NCBI RefSeq assembly: GCF_014596475.1
Contig: NZ_MECJ01000006.1
Coordinates: 62,001-126,000, forward strand
Length of the DNA stretch: 64,000 nt
DNA from: Streptomyces sp. CBMA152
GTDB taxonomy: Bacteria > Actinomycetota > Actinomycetes > Streptomycetales > Streptomycetaceae
Direction of reading: 5' to 3'
Made by a program: the position numbers and the translations under genes. Below the pieces are notes generated by a model that saw nothing but the letters and a program-made list of their open reading frames with translations, was not told the DNA's origin and made no database searches. Below are positions 26,128 through 33,340 of the stretch, piece by piece. The number at the start of each line of letters is the position of its first letter. Positions within the stretch are counted from its first letter, which is position 1.

Positions 26128-27477
26128 CTACCAGCCGGTGCCGATCTGGGCGCGGTCGCCCAGGGTGTTCATACCGTTGATGGAGCCGGTGCCCGGGTAG
26201 GTGTAGAAGGTGCCGGTGGAGCCGACGGCGGCCTGGACCGCGTCCACGTCGCCGACACCGTCGCCGTTGAAGTCACCGCTGACCAGGTTGGTCATGGCGC
26301 CCCAGCCGGAGCCGATCTGCACCCGGTCGCCCAGGGTGTTCATACCGTTGACGGAGCCGGTGCCCGGGTAGGCGTACAGGTTGCCGGTGGACACCTCACG
26401 GGCGACGATGTCGTCCTTGCCGTCCTTGTTGAGGTCACCGGGGCTGACGATCTGGTCCATGCCGTTCCAGCCGGCGCCGATCTGGACGCGGTCACCGAAG
26501 GTGCCGTTGCCGTTGCCCGGGTAGAGGAACAGCTTGCCGGTGGAGGACTCGACCGCCACCAGGTCGCTCTTGCCGTCCTTGTTGAGGTCGGCGCCCGCCA
26601 GGTCGTGCATACCGTCCCAGCCGGTGCCCGCCTTGGTGCGCTCGCCGAAGGTGCCGTCGCCGTTGCCCGGGTAGATCCACAGCACCCCGTCGGCGTCGAC
26701 GGCGGCCATGTCGAGGCGGCCGGACCCGGTGAAGTGGCCGGAGGTCAGCTCGCTCATGGAGCCCCAGCCGGTGCCGATCTGGACCCGATCGCCGAGCGAG
26801 CCGCCACCGATGCCGGGGTAGTAGAACAGCTTGCCGGTGGTCGCCTCGACGCCCACCACGTCGGCCTTGCCGTCGCCGTTGAAGTCGCCGCCCGCGAGGT
26901 TGGACATGCCCGCGTCCTTCGGCGGGGTCGGCGTACCCTCGACGATCTTGTTGTAACGGTACGGCTTGAAGCCGTTGTTGTTGATGTAGCTGCGGCTGTA
27001 CGTGGCCTTGCGGGCGTTGGTGCCCGTGTGGGCCTCTTCCATGATGTTCGCCGTGGTGTGGCCGGAGTCCGCCCAGCTCACGAAGAGCACCACATGGGAG
27101 TCGATGTTGTCGAGCATGTCGCCCGGCTGGAGCTGGTCGAGGTTGCCGAGCGGCGCGGCCACGTCCGGCAGCGACCAGGTGGTCAGGCTGGTGGGCAGGT
27201 GCCAGGCGAGGGAGACGAAGCCGGAGCAGTCCTGGCGGTAGCTGCGGCCCTGCGGGTCGCCGGTGTAGCTCGACTGGCTGTACGGGACGTCGTGGTCGAC
27301 CCAGTACTGGGCACGGGACAGTACTTCGGCGGTGGTGATGCTGCCGCCGACCGAAGAGGTCCCGGCGGCACTCGCGGTGGCGGCGCCCGGTCCGGCGACC
27401 GACATACCCGTGACGGCGGCGGCCGCGACCAGAGTGGCGACGGTGGTCTTCTTCAGCTTGGCGGTGAACTTCGACAT
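26128..27477 (-). CDS. Secreted NlpC/P60-like peptidase with five FG-GAP/VCBS-like repeats
   Basis: A 449-residue exported protein with a signal peptide ending near TASA and a Cys-His domain (about 45-185). The nucleophile is in YRQDCSGFVSLAWHL and the His in DSHVVLFVSWAD. Its sequence follows the NlpC-like domain of the LGFP protein at 12496-13506 closely (DCSGFVS, LTTW, LQPGD). Five repeats of about 49 residues follow, ending with GTGW at the stop. It probably cleaves cell-wall peptide or an acyl bond outside the cell, with the repeats mediating binding or stability. Confidence 0.83.
   Translation of the reverse strand: MSKFTAKLKKTTVATLVAAAAVTGMSVAGPGAATASAAGTSSVGGSITTAEVLSRAQYWVDHDVPYSQSSYTGDPQGRSYRQDCSGFVSLAWHLPTSLTTWSLPDVAAPLGNLDQLQPGDMLDNIDSHVVLFVSWADSGHTTANIMEEAHTGTNARKATYSRSYINNNGFKPYRYNKIVEGTPTPPKDAGMSNLAGGDFNGDGKADVVGVEATTGKLFYYPGIGGGSLGDRVQIGTGWGSMSELTSGHFTGSGRLDMAAVDADGVLWIYPGNGDGTFGERTKAGTGWDGMHDLAGADLNKDGKSDLVAVESSTGKLFLYPGNGNGTFGDRVQIGAGWNGMDQIVSPGDLNKDGKDDIVAREVSTGNLYAYPGTGSVNGMNTLGDRVQIGSGWGAMTNLVSGDFNGDGVGDVDAVQAAVGSTGTFYTYPGTGSINGMNTLGDRAQIGTGW
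26131..26905 (-). repeat. FG-GAP repeat block 2 (five units)
   Basis: Second of three homologous five-unit blocks. Unit 2 (GHFTGSGRLDMAAV) is the most degenerate, having lost the regular GDGK loop. Confidence 0.85.
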
Positions 27478-27666
27478 CGTGGGATTCTCCTGTTGATGGG
27501 CACGGTGAACCGCGCCCGGAATGAGGGATGTTGGTGATGCGAGGAAGTGCGTGGCGGTACGAGGGCGGGTCGCCGTCGCTACCGGGTGTCGTGAAGTACG
27601 TTGCGGTGCGCGGCGCGTCGGGCCGTCGCCACCAGGTGTGGTGAAGTGCGGGCGGTTGGCCCGCTG

Positions 27667-28860
27667 CTACCAGCCGGTGCCGATCGCGGCGCGGTCGGCG
27701 AAGCCGCCGTTGCCGTTGCCGGGGTAGAAGTAGAAGGTGCCGGTCGATCCGGCGGGGGCCTGGACCGCGTCGAGGTCGCCCTTGCCGTCGCCGTTGAAGT
27801 CGGCGCCGACGAGCTGGCGCATGGTGTTCCAGCCGGTGCCGATCTGGTTGCGGTCGCCGAGGGTGTTCATGCCCTTGAGTGAGCCGGTGCCGGGGTACTT
27901 CCACAGCCCGCCCGCCGTGTCGACGGCCACCAGGTCGGCCTTGCCGTCGCCGTTCAGGTCGCCGGGGCTGGCCAGTTCGGCCATACCGCTCCAGCCCGAG
28001 CCGATCTGCACCCGGTCGCCCAGGGTGTTGGTGCCGTCCAGCGAACCGGTGCCGGGGTAGGCCCACAGCGCACCGGCGGAGTCGACGGTGACCAGGTCCG
28101 GCTTGCCGTCCTTGTCGACGTCCATCGCGGTGAGGTCCCGCATACCGCGCCAGCCGGTGCCGATCTGCACCCGGTCGCCCAGTGTGCCCATACCGGCGGC
28201 GGTGCCGGTGCCCGGGTACACGTACAGGTTCCCGGTGGCGTTGTCGACGGCGAGCAGGTCCGCCTTGCCGTCACCGGTGTAGTCGGCGGCGGCCAGACCG
28301 CTCATACCGGCCCAGCCGGAACCGATCAACACCCGCTCGCCCAATGTGCCGTTGCCGTTGCCGGGGTACAGCCAGAGCTTGCCGGTCGCGGCCTCGACAC
28401 CGACCAGGTCGGCCTTGCCGTCGCCGTTGAAGTCGGCGGCGGTGAGCTGGACGATGCCGACCGGGGCGGGCGGAACGCTCGTCGAGGGGTAGGGGTCGAC
28501 ACCGTCGTCGGTCAGGCCCGCCTCCCGCCCGCAGCTCGCCCAGGCCTCCGCACCCTGTTTTCTGAGGACCTTCTCGGCGATGAGTATCTGCTGTTGCTTG
28601 GTGGCCTGGTTGGGATACGTGGCGTACTGGCGGCCGCCGAACGCGTCCCAGGTGGAGAGGAGGAACTGGAGGCCGCCGTAGTACTGGTGGTTGGACGAGA
28701 CGATGGTCCAGTCGTCCGTCGACTCGCAGTGGGCGACCCGTTCCCAGGTGCTCACCGAGGCGGCCGACGCGGTGCCGGCGGAGGCGGTCGAGAGGGCGAT
28801 ACCGGCGAGGGTGAGCCCGGCCAGGGCGGTGAGCCGCTTACGGGGGGCGGTTTTGGGCAT
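27667..28860 (-). CDS. Secreted Rpf-type (resuscitation-promoting factor) muralytic protein with five FG-GAP/VCBS-like repeats
   Basis: A 397-residue exported protein with a signal peptide ending near TASA and a transglycosylase-like Rpf domain (about 36-110). The catalytic Glu is in WERVAHCESTDDW, followed by YYGGLQFLLSTWDAFGG, IAEKVLRKQGAEAWASC. Rpf enzymes cut the glycan strand during spore germination or regrowth. Five FG-GAP-like repeats replace the LysM or other wall-binding domain usual in streptomycete Rpf proteins. The SD is AAGGA before ATG 28860. No c-di-AMP (ydaO-type) riboswitch of the kind known upstream of rpfA could be recognised. Confidence 0.87.
   Translation of the reverse strand: MPKTAPRKRLTALAGLTLAGIALSTASAGTASAASVSTWERVAHCESTDDWTIVSSNHQYYGGLQFLLSTWDAFGGRQYATYPNQATKQQQILIAEKVLRKQGAEAWASCGREAGLTDDGVDPYPSTSVPPAPVGIVQLTAADFNGDGKADLVGVEAATGKLWLYPGNGNGTLGERVLIGSGWAGMSGLAAADYTGDGKADLLAVDNATGNLYVYPGTGTAAGMGTLGDRVQIGTGWRGMRDLTAMDVDKDGKPDLVTVDSAGALWAYPGTGSLDGTNTLGDRVQIGSGWSGMAELASPGDLNGDGKADLVAVDTAGGLWKYPGTGSLKGMNTLGDRNQIGTGWNTMRQLVGADFNGDGKGDLDAVQAPAGSTGTFYFYPGNGNGGFADRAAIGTGW
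27670..28450 (-). repeat. FG-GAP repeat block 3 (five units)
   Basis: Third homologous five-unit block. It shares with block 1 the unit 3 signature (TA-LDVD/MDVD) and with both others the SPGDLN unit. Confidence 0.85.
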
Positions 28861-28950
28861 GGCGGATCCTTGGGTCGGCGTATGAGCGCGTGGGTGGTGG
28901 GTGCTGCGAGGAATGCGGAGCCCGTACGGGCCCGGCGTCCCGGCCGGCCG

Positions 28951-28973
28951 CAGCTGCCCTGCAGGAGCAGCTG
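28951..28973. terminator. Possible hairpin downstream of the DIIWA peptide gene
   Basis: CAGCTGC and GCAGCTG arms with a 9-nt loop. It lies between the peptide gene and the Rpf gene on the minus strand. This is only a 7-bp stem, so it is weak. Confidence 0.4.
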
Positions 28974-29008
28974 AAGGTGTGCCGGGTGGGCCGGAGTTGG
29001 GGGCGTGG

Positions 29009-29026
29009 ACGTTTATGCGTAAACGT
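29009..29026. promoter_or_regulatory. Inverted repeat ACGTTTA-N4-TAAACGT
   Basis: A perfect 7-bp dyad overlapping a second palindrome AAACGTTT (29021-29028), in an otherwise GC-rich spacer. It lies 150 nt upstream of the Rpf gene. It resembles a LacI/GalR-type operator. Confidence 0.4.
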
Positions 29027-29058
29027 TTGAGACGTCCCGGCGCGGCCGGTGGGCGTGA

Positions 29059-29241
29059 CTACGCCCAGATGATGTCGCCGACGTGCGCCTCGGGCGAGGT
29101 CGAGCCGGCCGGTGCGGCCCAGATGATGTCGCGGGCGCTGACGACCGAGGCGGAGTTCGAGGTCGTGGCGCCGGCGGCGCCGAGGAGGGAACCGGCGAAG
29201 GCGATGACCGCGGCGGCCTGGGTGAGACGGATGCGAAGCAT
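29059..29241 (-). CDS. 60-residue secreted peptide with two DIIWA motifs
   Basis: A short ORF with a signal peptide (AAAVIAFAGSLLGAAGA, cleavage near residue 25). The mature part of about 35 residues contains SARDIIWAAPAG and ends VGDIIWA at the stop codon. The two DIIWA motifs are encoded by an exact 15-nt direct repeat (29063-29077 and 29117-29131), 54 nt (18 codons) apart and in frame. ATG 29241 has a weak AGGAC SD. It lies 109 nt downstream of the 133-residue gene on the same strand and next to a divergent LuxR-type regulator. No homologue is recognised; an extracellular signal peptide is one plausible role. Confidence 0.65.
   Translation of the reverse strand: MLRIRLTQAAAVIAFAGSLLGAAGATTSNSASVVSARDIIWAAPAGSTSPEAHVGDIIWA
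29063..29131 (-). repeat. 15-nt direct repeat encoding the DIIWA motifs
   Basis: GCCCAGATGATGTCG occurs at 29063-29077 and 29117-29131 (plus-strand reading). Both copies are in the peptide's reading frame. Confidence 0.9.
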
Positions 29242-29350
29242 GGTGTGAGTCCTGTTCTGACGATGTGTCGGGTGGTCCCGAACCGGTGCGCACCCCGCGG
29301 TGGTGCTTTCCGGCTCTTGCCTGCCGGGCGGTGTTCCCTGCTGGCAAGTA

Positions 29351-29752
29351 CTACTTTCGTCGCTGGTCAGGCGGGGTGGAAGGGTTTTCGGGTGGACCGA
29401 AACGGCCTTGGACGAATCTGTCCACCCACGGCACCTCGGGGACGGATGAGGACAGCAGCGCCTCATAGAAGGGCGCGACCAGCGGAGCCTGGGCGGACAG
29501 CAGCGACCAGCCGTCGAACTCGGGGCAGTTGGCCAGCACCCGTCGGCACAGCGCGGTCGCCCGCGACTCGGCGTCGGCCAGGTTCCTGGCTTGTACATAG
29601 AGACCGAGTACGGGGTGGGGGAGCGCGTGCGGATGGACACTGACGTGCTCGACCCCGTCCTCCTCGCGGGCGTGGGCGAGAACCAGGGACCGCGTGTCGG
29701 CAGGCAGCGCCGCACCGGGGCGGGCCTGCACAAGAGCGTGGACGAGATACAT
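29351..29752 (-). CDS. 133-residue protein of unknown function
   Basis: A small cytoplasmic protein without signal or membrane segment. It begins MYLVHALVQARPGAALP and has a mixed alpha/beta pattern with Cys residues in ATALCRRVLANCPEF, then a conserved-looking tail VPEVPWVDRFVQGRFG. ATG 29752 has GAAAGAG 8 nt upstream; an upstream start would run into the divergent regulator's promoter. It precedes the DIIWA peptide gene and is divergent from the LuxR-type regulator, so the three are likely one functional unit. I do not recognise its family. Confidence 0.65.
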   Translation of the reverse strand: MYLVHALVQARPGAALPADTRSLVLAHAREEDGVEHVSVHPHALPHPVLGLYVQARNLADAESRATALCRRVLANCPEFDGWSLLSAQAPLVAPFYEALLSSSVPEVPWVDRFVQGRFGPPENPSTPPDQRRK

Positions 29753-29799
29753 GGAGTCCACTCTTTCAAGTGGCCAGCACACCCACCAACAAACCGAGT

Positions 29800-29815
29800 T
29801 GGACGGATGCGTCCA
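29800..29815. promoter_or_regulatory. Inverted repeat TGGACG-N4-CGTCCA in the divergent promoter
   Basis: A perfect 6-bp dyad between the 133-residue gene and the LuxR-type regulator. The same region is locally AT-richer (TATACACAGGTATAG at about 29856) and probably carries both promoters. It is a candidate binding site for the adjacent regulator. Confidence 0.45.
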
Positions 29816-29934
29816 TGGCCGTTTCCGGCCGCCACGATCGGCATGACGCATTCCGTATACACAGGTATAGGCCATTTATGACATGATCCGGATGACCCGG
29901 GGGTGTGATGTACCGAGGGGTGAAGGGGATGGGG

Positions 29935-30933
29935 ATGCTGACCGCATTGGGACTCGACGAGGTGGCCGAGTCGGTCTACCGGGCGATGCTGTGCGACCCG
30001 AGAGGCGGGGTCGCCGACCTGGTCAAGCGGGTGGGCAAGCCCGAGGAGGAGGTCAGGAACGCGCTCGACGTACTGAGCGAACTGGCCCTCGTACGACCGT
30101 CGGCCGAGCGGGAGGGCAGCCTGCGGGCGGTCTCGCCGGACATCGGCATGGAAATCCTGATGGCTCGTCAGCAGGCCGAACTGGCTGCTCAGCAGCAGCG
30201 GCTTGAGGCATCGCGGGCCGTCGCGGCCCAGCTGATCGCCGAGTACACCGATCTGCGGCCCGCCGCGGCCAGCCCCGGTGTCGAGCAGCTCATCGGCCTC
30301 GACGAGATCCGCGACTGCCTGGCCCGGCTCACCCGCGGTCTGTCGGTGGAGGCCATGACGTTCGCGCCCGGCGGCGCCCAGCCCGCCCAGGCCATGGCGG
30401 CGGCCCGGCCCCTCAACAAGGACCTGCTGGAGCGGGGGGTGGCGATGCGCACCGTCTATCTGAGCAGCGTGCGCAACGACCAGCCCACCGTCGAGTACGT
30501 CAACTGGCTCGCGGAGCTCGGCGGTCAGGTGCGTACGGTCCCGGAGCTGCCCACCCGGATGATCATCTTCGATCACACCACCGCCGTCATCCCGGTCACC
30601 AGCGACGACAGCGCCGCCGGAGCCGTCGTCCTCACCGGGCAGGGCACGCTCACCGCGCTGTGCGCGCTCTTCGAGAGCGTCTGGGCGACCGCCCAGCCGC
30701 TCGGCGAGGTGGCGGCCAAGGACACCCACGGGCTCAGACCCCAGGAGGCGACCACCATCGCCCTGCTGGCGCAGGGCCACACCGACGAGGCGATCGCCAA
30801 ACGGCTCGGGGTCTCGCAGCGCACCGCGCGGCGGATCGCGACCGAGCTGATGGAACGGCTGGGCGCGCGCAGCCGGTTCGAGGCGGGCGTGCGGGCCGTG
30901 CAGCACGGCTGGCTGCCGTCCGGACCGGCCTGA
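29935..30933 (+). CDS. Transcriptional regulator, TrmB-like N-terminus and LuxR/GerE HTH C-terminus
   Basis: A 332-residue regulator. The N-terminal 75 residues look like a TrmB/MarR-like winged helix (LDEVAESVYRAMLCDP, VGKPEEEVRNALDVLSELALV), followed by a helical linker. A central PLD-like/sensor region is at about 120-250, and the C-terminal GerE-type HTH at about 265-325 (LRPQEATTIALLAQGHTDEAIAKRLGVSQRTARRI). ATG 29935 follows AAGGGGATGGGG; ATG 29929 is the alternative. It is divergent from the 133-residue/DIIWA peptide genes and ends in a terminator shared with the PucR-like gene. Confidence 0.83.
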   Translation: MLTALGLDEVAESVYRAMLCDPRGGVADLVKRVGKPEEEVRNALDVLSELALVRPSAEREGSLRAVSPDIGMEILMARQQAELAAQQQRLEASRAVAAQLIAEYTDLRPAAASPGVEQLIGLDEIRDCLARLTRGLSVEAMTFAPGGAQPAQAMAAARPLNKDLLERGVAMRTVYLSSVRNDQPTVEYVNWLAELGGQVRTVPELPTRMIIFDHTTAVIPVTSDDSAAGAVVLTGQGTLTALCALFESVWATAQPLGEVAAKDTHGLRPQEATTIALLAQGHTDEAIAKRLGVSQRTARRIATELMERLGARSRFEAGVRAVQHGWLPSGPA

Positions 30934-30951
30934 ACCGGCCACTTTCCGAAC

Positions 30952-30990
30952 CGGCCTGAACCACCCCATGTCGGGGGATGGTTCAGGCCG
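30952..30990. terminator. Bidirectional hairpin terminator
   Basis: CGGCCTGAACCA and TGGTTCAGGCCG arms with an inner CCCC/GGGG pairing, between the convergent LuxR-type and PucR-type genes. Confidence 0.85.
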
Positions 30991-31009
30991 TGGTGCGGTG
31001 CCCCGGAGG

Positions 31010-32977
31010 TCAGTCTCCGTCGGGCCAGGACATCGCCTGCCCCGACAGCGCATGCGCGGACCCGGCCCTCGCACGGCCCCGCAGTGACGCGCTGACCTTG
31101 TACAGGCGCAGCGCCAGCTGGATCTCCAGGGCCGGGCCCGGCTGCTGCCAGTCGGGGCCCAGGAGCTGGGAGATGCGCTCCAGTCGCCGGGCCACCGTGT
31201 TGGTGTGCACCCGCAGCGCGGCGGCCGCGTGGGTGGGGCTGGCGCCCGCCGCGAAGTACGCCTCCAGGGTGGCGGCGAGGTTGGTGGAACGCTGCTCGTC
31301 GTAGCTGATGATCGGGCCGAGCGTCTGCTCGATGAACGCGCCGATGTCACGGCTGCCGCCCAACAGCATGCCGACGAAGCCGAGTTCGACGGCGGTCGCC
31401 GGGGTCCGCGCGTCCTCGTCGCCGAGGATCGTCAGGACCTCCAGACAGGCCACGGCCTCCTCGTGCGCGGCCAGCAGCTCCTCGGGGCCGCCGCGCGCCG
31501 AGGCCGCGCCCACCGGGACGGGGCGGCCGAGCGTCTTGCCGAGGCGCTGCATCACCTCGCGCGCGGCCTCCCCGGCGTCGGAGTGCGGCAGCAGGAGCAC
31601 GAGGCGGCCGTTGTGGATCGTCCTGGCGCCCCCGCGCAGCCATACGAAGGTGGAGGTCCAGGTGGAGACGGACTGCCAGTCGTCGGACGGGATCTCGGCG
31701 ACGATCACGGCGTGCCGACGGCTCAGGTCGAGGCCGAGATGCTGGAGCCGCATCTGACATCGCCGGCTGAAGGGGCCGCCGTTGAGCAGCCGGTCCAGCG
31801 CCTCGTCGCGGAACCTGCGGTCGGTGGAGTCGGCGCCCCGGTCGAGCGTGATCAGGATCGCCGCGGCCTGCACCGCGTACTGCAACAGGCCCGCGTCGGG
31901 CGTCCTGTCCCTCGGATGACAGCGCAGTACGAGCGCGCCCAGGTCCTCCTCGGCGACGCGGACGGGGGCGACCGTGACGCCGTCGTCGCACTGCACCACG
32001 CGATGCTCGGCGCGGGCCGTGAAGACGGCGGCGGCCAGCTCCTCCTCGTCGTCCCAGAGCCCGCTGGTACGGGCGAGCGTGCCGTCGTCCTCGTCCCGCA
32101 GCCAGACCGAGCCGCCCAGCGCGTCGCCCACGGCCGCGGTGAACGCCGTCACATCGACGCCGGCGAGGGCGAGTTCGACGAGGCGATGTCCGTTGCGCGC
32201 GCTCTGCTGCCGCGCCCGGTCCCGGATGCGCAGCCGGTCGACCTCCACCGCGAGGTCGACGGCCCGGTCCCGGGTCTGTTCCACCGCGCGGACCCACTTC
32301 ACGGCGGAGGTCGCGTAGTCGGCGAGCGTCGACATCATGGCGACCTCGTCGGCGGTGTACGAGCGGGCCACCCGGTCGCCGCCGAAGAGCACGCCGACCA
32401 CCTTGCCCCCGCTGCGCAGCGGCACCGCGAGCAGCGCCGTCAGCCCCTCCTCCAGGACCACCGACTCGATCTCCTCGGACTGCCCGAACGTGTCGTCCCG
32501 ATGGCAGTCGGAGGTCCAGACCGCCGACCGCCCCACCGCGTCGATCGCGCTGAGGCCGTGCCGGACCGGGGCGCGGGCCACCCCGCCGACCACGGATATC
32601 GCGCCGTCGGTGGCCCGTACGCAGGAGTCGTCCTCGCCGTCGAGCAGCACCACCCAGGCCATGTCGACGTGCAGCAGCAGTCGGGAGCGGCGTACGAGCG
32701 TCGTCAGCAGCGCTTCAAGGTCCTCTCCCTCGGTCAGCGCGCGGGCCGTGTCCAGGAGCAGGGAGAGCTCGTTCTTGCGGCGGTCCAGGTCGGCCAGCTG
32801 CTGCTCGACGCCGAGGGCCAGCTGCTCGGCCCGCTCCAGTTCGTCGACGACATGAGGAGGGGCGCCGCCGCGCCGGGCCTGCAGCGCCGGTTGGCTGAAC
32901 GCGCCGCGCGACGCGCGCATGGCGAGGAGTTCGAGGTAGGTGAAAGCACCACTCAGCGTGACCGTATCGTGCGACAT
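31010..32977 (-). CDS. GAF-domain/PucR (CdaR)-type transcriptional regulator
   Basis: A 655-residue cytoplasmic regulator. Residues about 45-75 are a coiled coil (VDELERAEQLALGVEQQLADLDRR), 80-215 a GAF domain (LEEGLTALLAVPLRSGGKVVGVLFGG), and 250-560 a PucR/GGDEF-like region. The C-terminal PucR HTH_30 is at about 585-640 (LAATLEAYFAAGASPTHAAAALRVHTNTVARRLERI). Such proteins usually respond to a small metabolite and control catabolic or transport genes. The neighbouring spacers show no obvious target. ATG 32977 is chosen from the protein start. Confidence 0.85.
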   Translation of the reverse strand: MSHDTVTLSGAFTYLELLAMRASRGAFSQPALQARRGGAPPHVVDELERAEQLALGVEQQLADLDRRKNELSLLLDTARALTEGEDLEALLTTLVRRSRLLLHVDMAWVVLLDGEDDSCVRATDGAISVVGGVARAPVRHGLSAIDAVGRSAVWTSDCHRDDTFGQSEEIESVVLEEGLTALLAVPLRSGGKVVGVLFGGDRVARSYTADEVAMMSTLADYATSAVKWVRAVEQTRDRAVDLAVEVDRLRIRDRARQQSARNGHRLVELALAGVDVTAFTAAVGDALGGSVWLRDEDDGTLARTSGLWDDEEELAAAVFTARAEHRVVQCDDGVTVAPVRVAEEDLGALVLRCHPRDRTPDAGLLQYAVQAAAILITLDRGADSTDRRFRDEALDRLLNGGPFSRRCQMRLQHLGLDLSRRHAVIVAEIPSDDWQSVSTWTSTFVWLRGGARTIHNGRLVLLLPHSDAGEAAREVMQRLGKTLGRPVPVGAASARGGPEELLAAHEEAVACLEVLTILGDEDARTPATAVELGFVGMLLGGSRDIGAFIEQTLGPIISYDEQRSTNLAATLEAYFAAGASPTHAAAALRVHTNTVARRLERISQLLGPDWQQPGPALEIQLALRLYKVSASLRGRARAGSAHALSGQAMSWPDGD

Positions 32978-33271
32978 TTCACTCCGTACTGTGTGCGGGG
33001 GGACGCTCCGTCAATGAGGGGTGTCGACGCGACGGAACGACTGGGGAAATGGCTGGTCTGTGCCGGTCCGCTTCCTGCTGGAACGGGCTCCGGAGTCCAC
33101 CGGCCGGCCGTGCGCAGCACACAGCCGCGCCGCTCGGCCGCGTAACAGCTGACCTGCTCCTGCGCTGTTCCCTTGTTTTTCGACCGCCATCACGGGACCC
33201 CACGCGGCAATTAGGGGTTCATCCGGAAGGCACGATCAAGTAATCCCCCCGGTTTTGGCCAGAATCGTTCG
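32978..33271. other. Intergenic region without a recognised gene
   Basis: A spacer upstream of the PucR-type gene. No protein with an SD and a recognisable product, no RNA gene, and no strong palindrome was found. Confidence 0.5.
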
Positions 33272-33303
33272 CTGCCCGGCCGTCGTCGCGAACGGCCGGG
33301 CGG
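33272..33303. terminator. Hairpin terminator after the transposase-like gene
   Basis: CCCGGCCGT and ACGGCCGGG arms (extending to about 12 bp with one wobble pair) around an 8-nt loop, 38 nt downstream of the minus-strand stop at 33341. Confidence 0.7.
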
Positions 33304-33340
33304 GCTGGAGTCGTACGGAGGTGGGGGCGGCCCCGGGGGC

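Noticed and set aside
28861..29058. c-di-AMP (ydaO-type) riboswitch before the Rpf gene
   Set aside because: Known for streptomycete rpfA, but I could not recognise its conserved core here; a covariance-model search would decide.
29059..31350. 763-codon minus-strand frame running through the LuxR-type gene
   Set aside because: Only its last 60 codons look real (signal peptide and DIIWA peptide with own ATG); the rest is antisense to the regulator.
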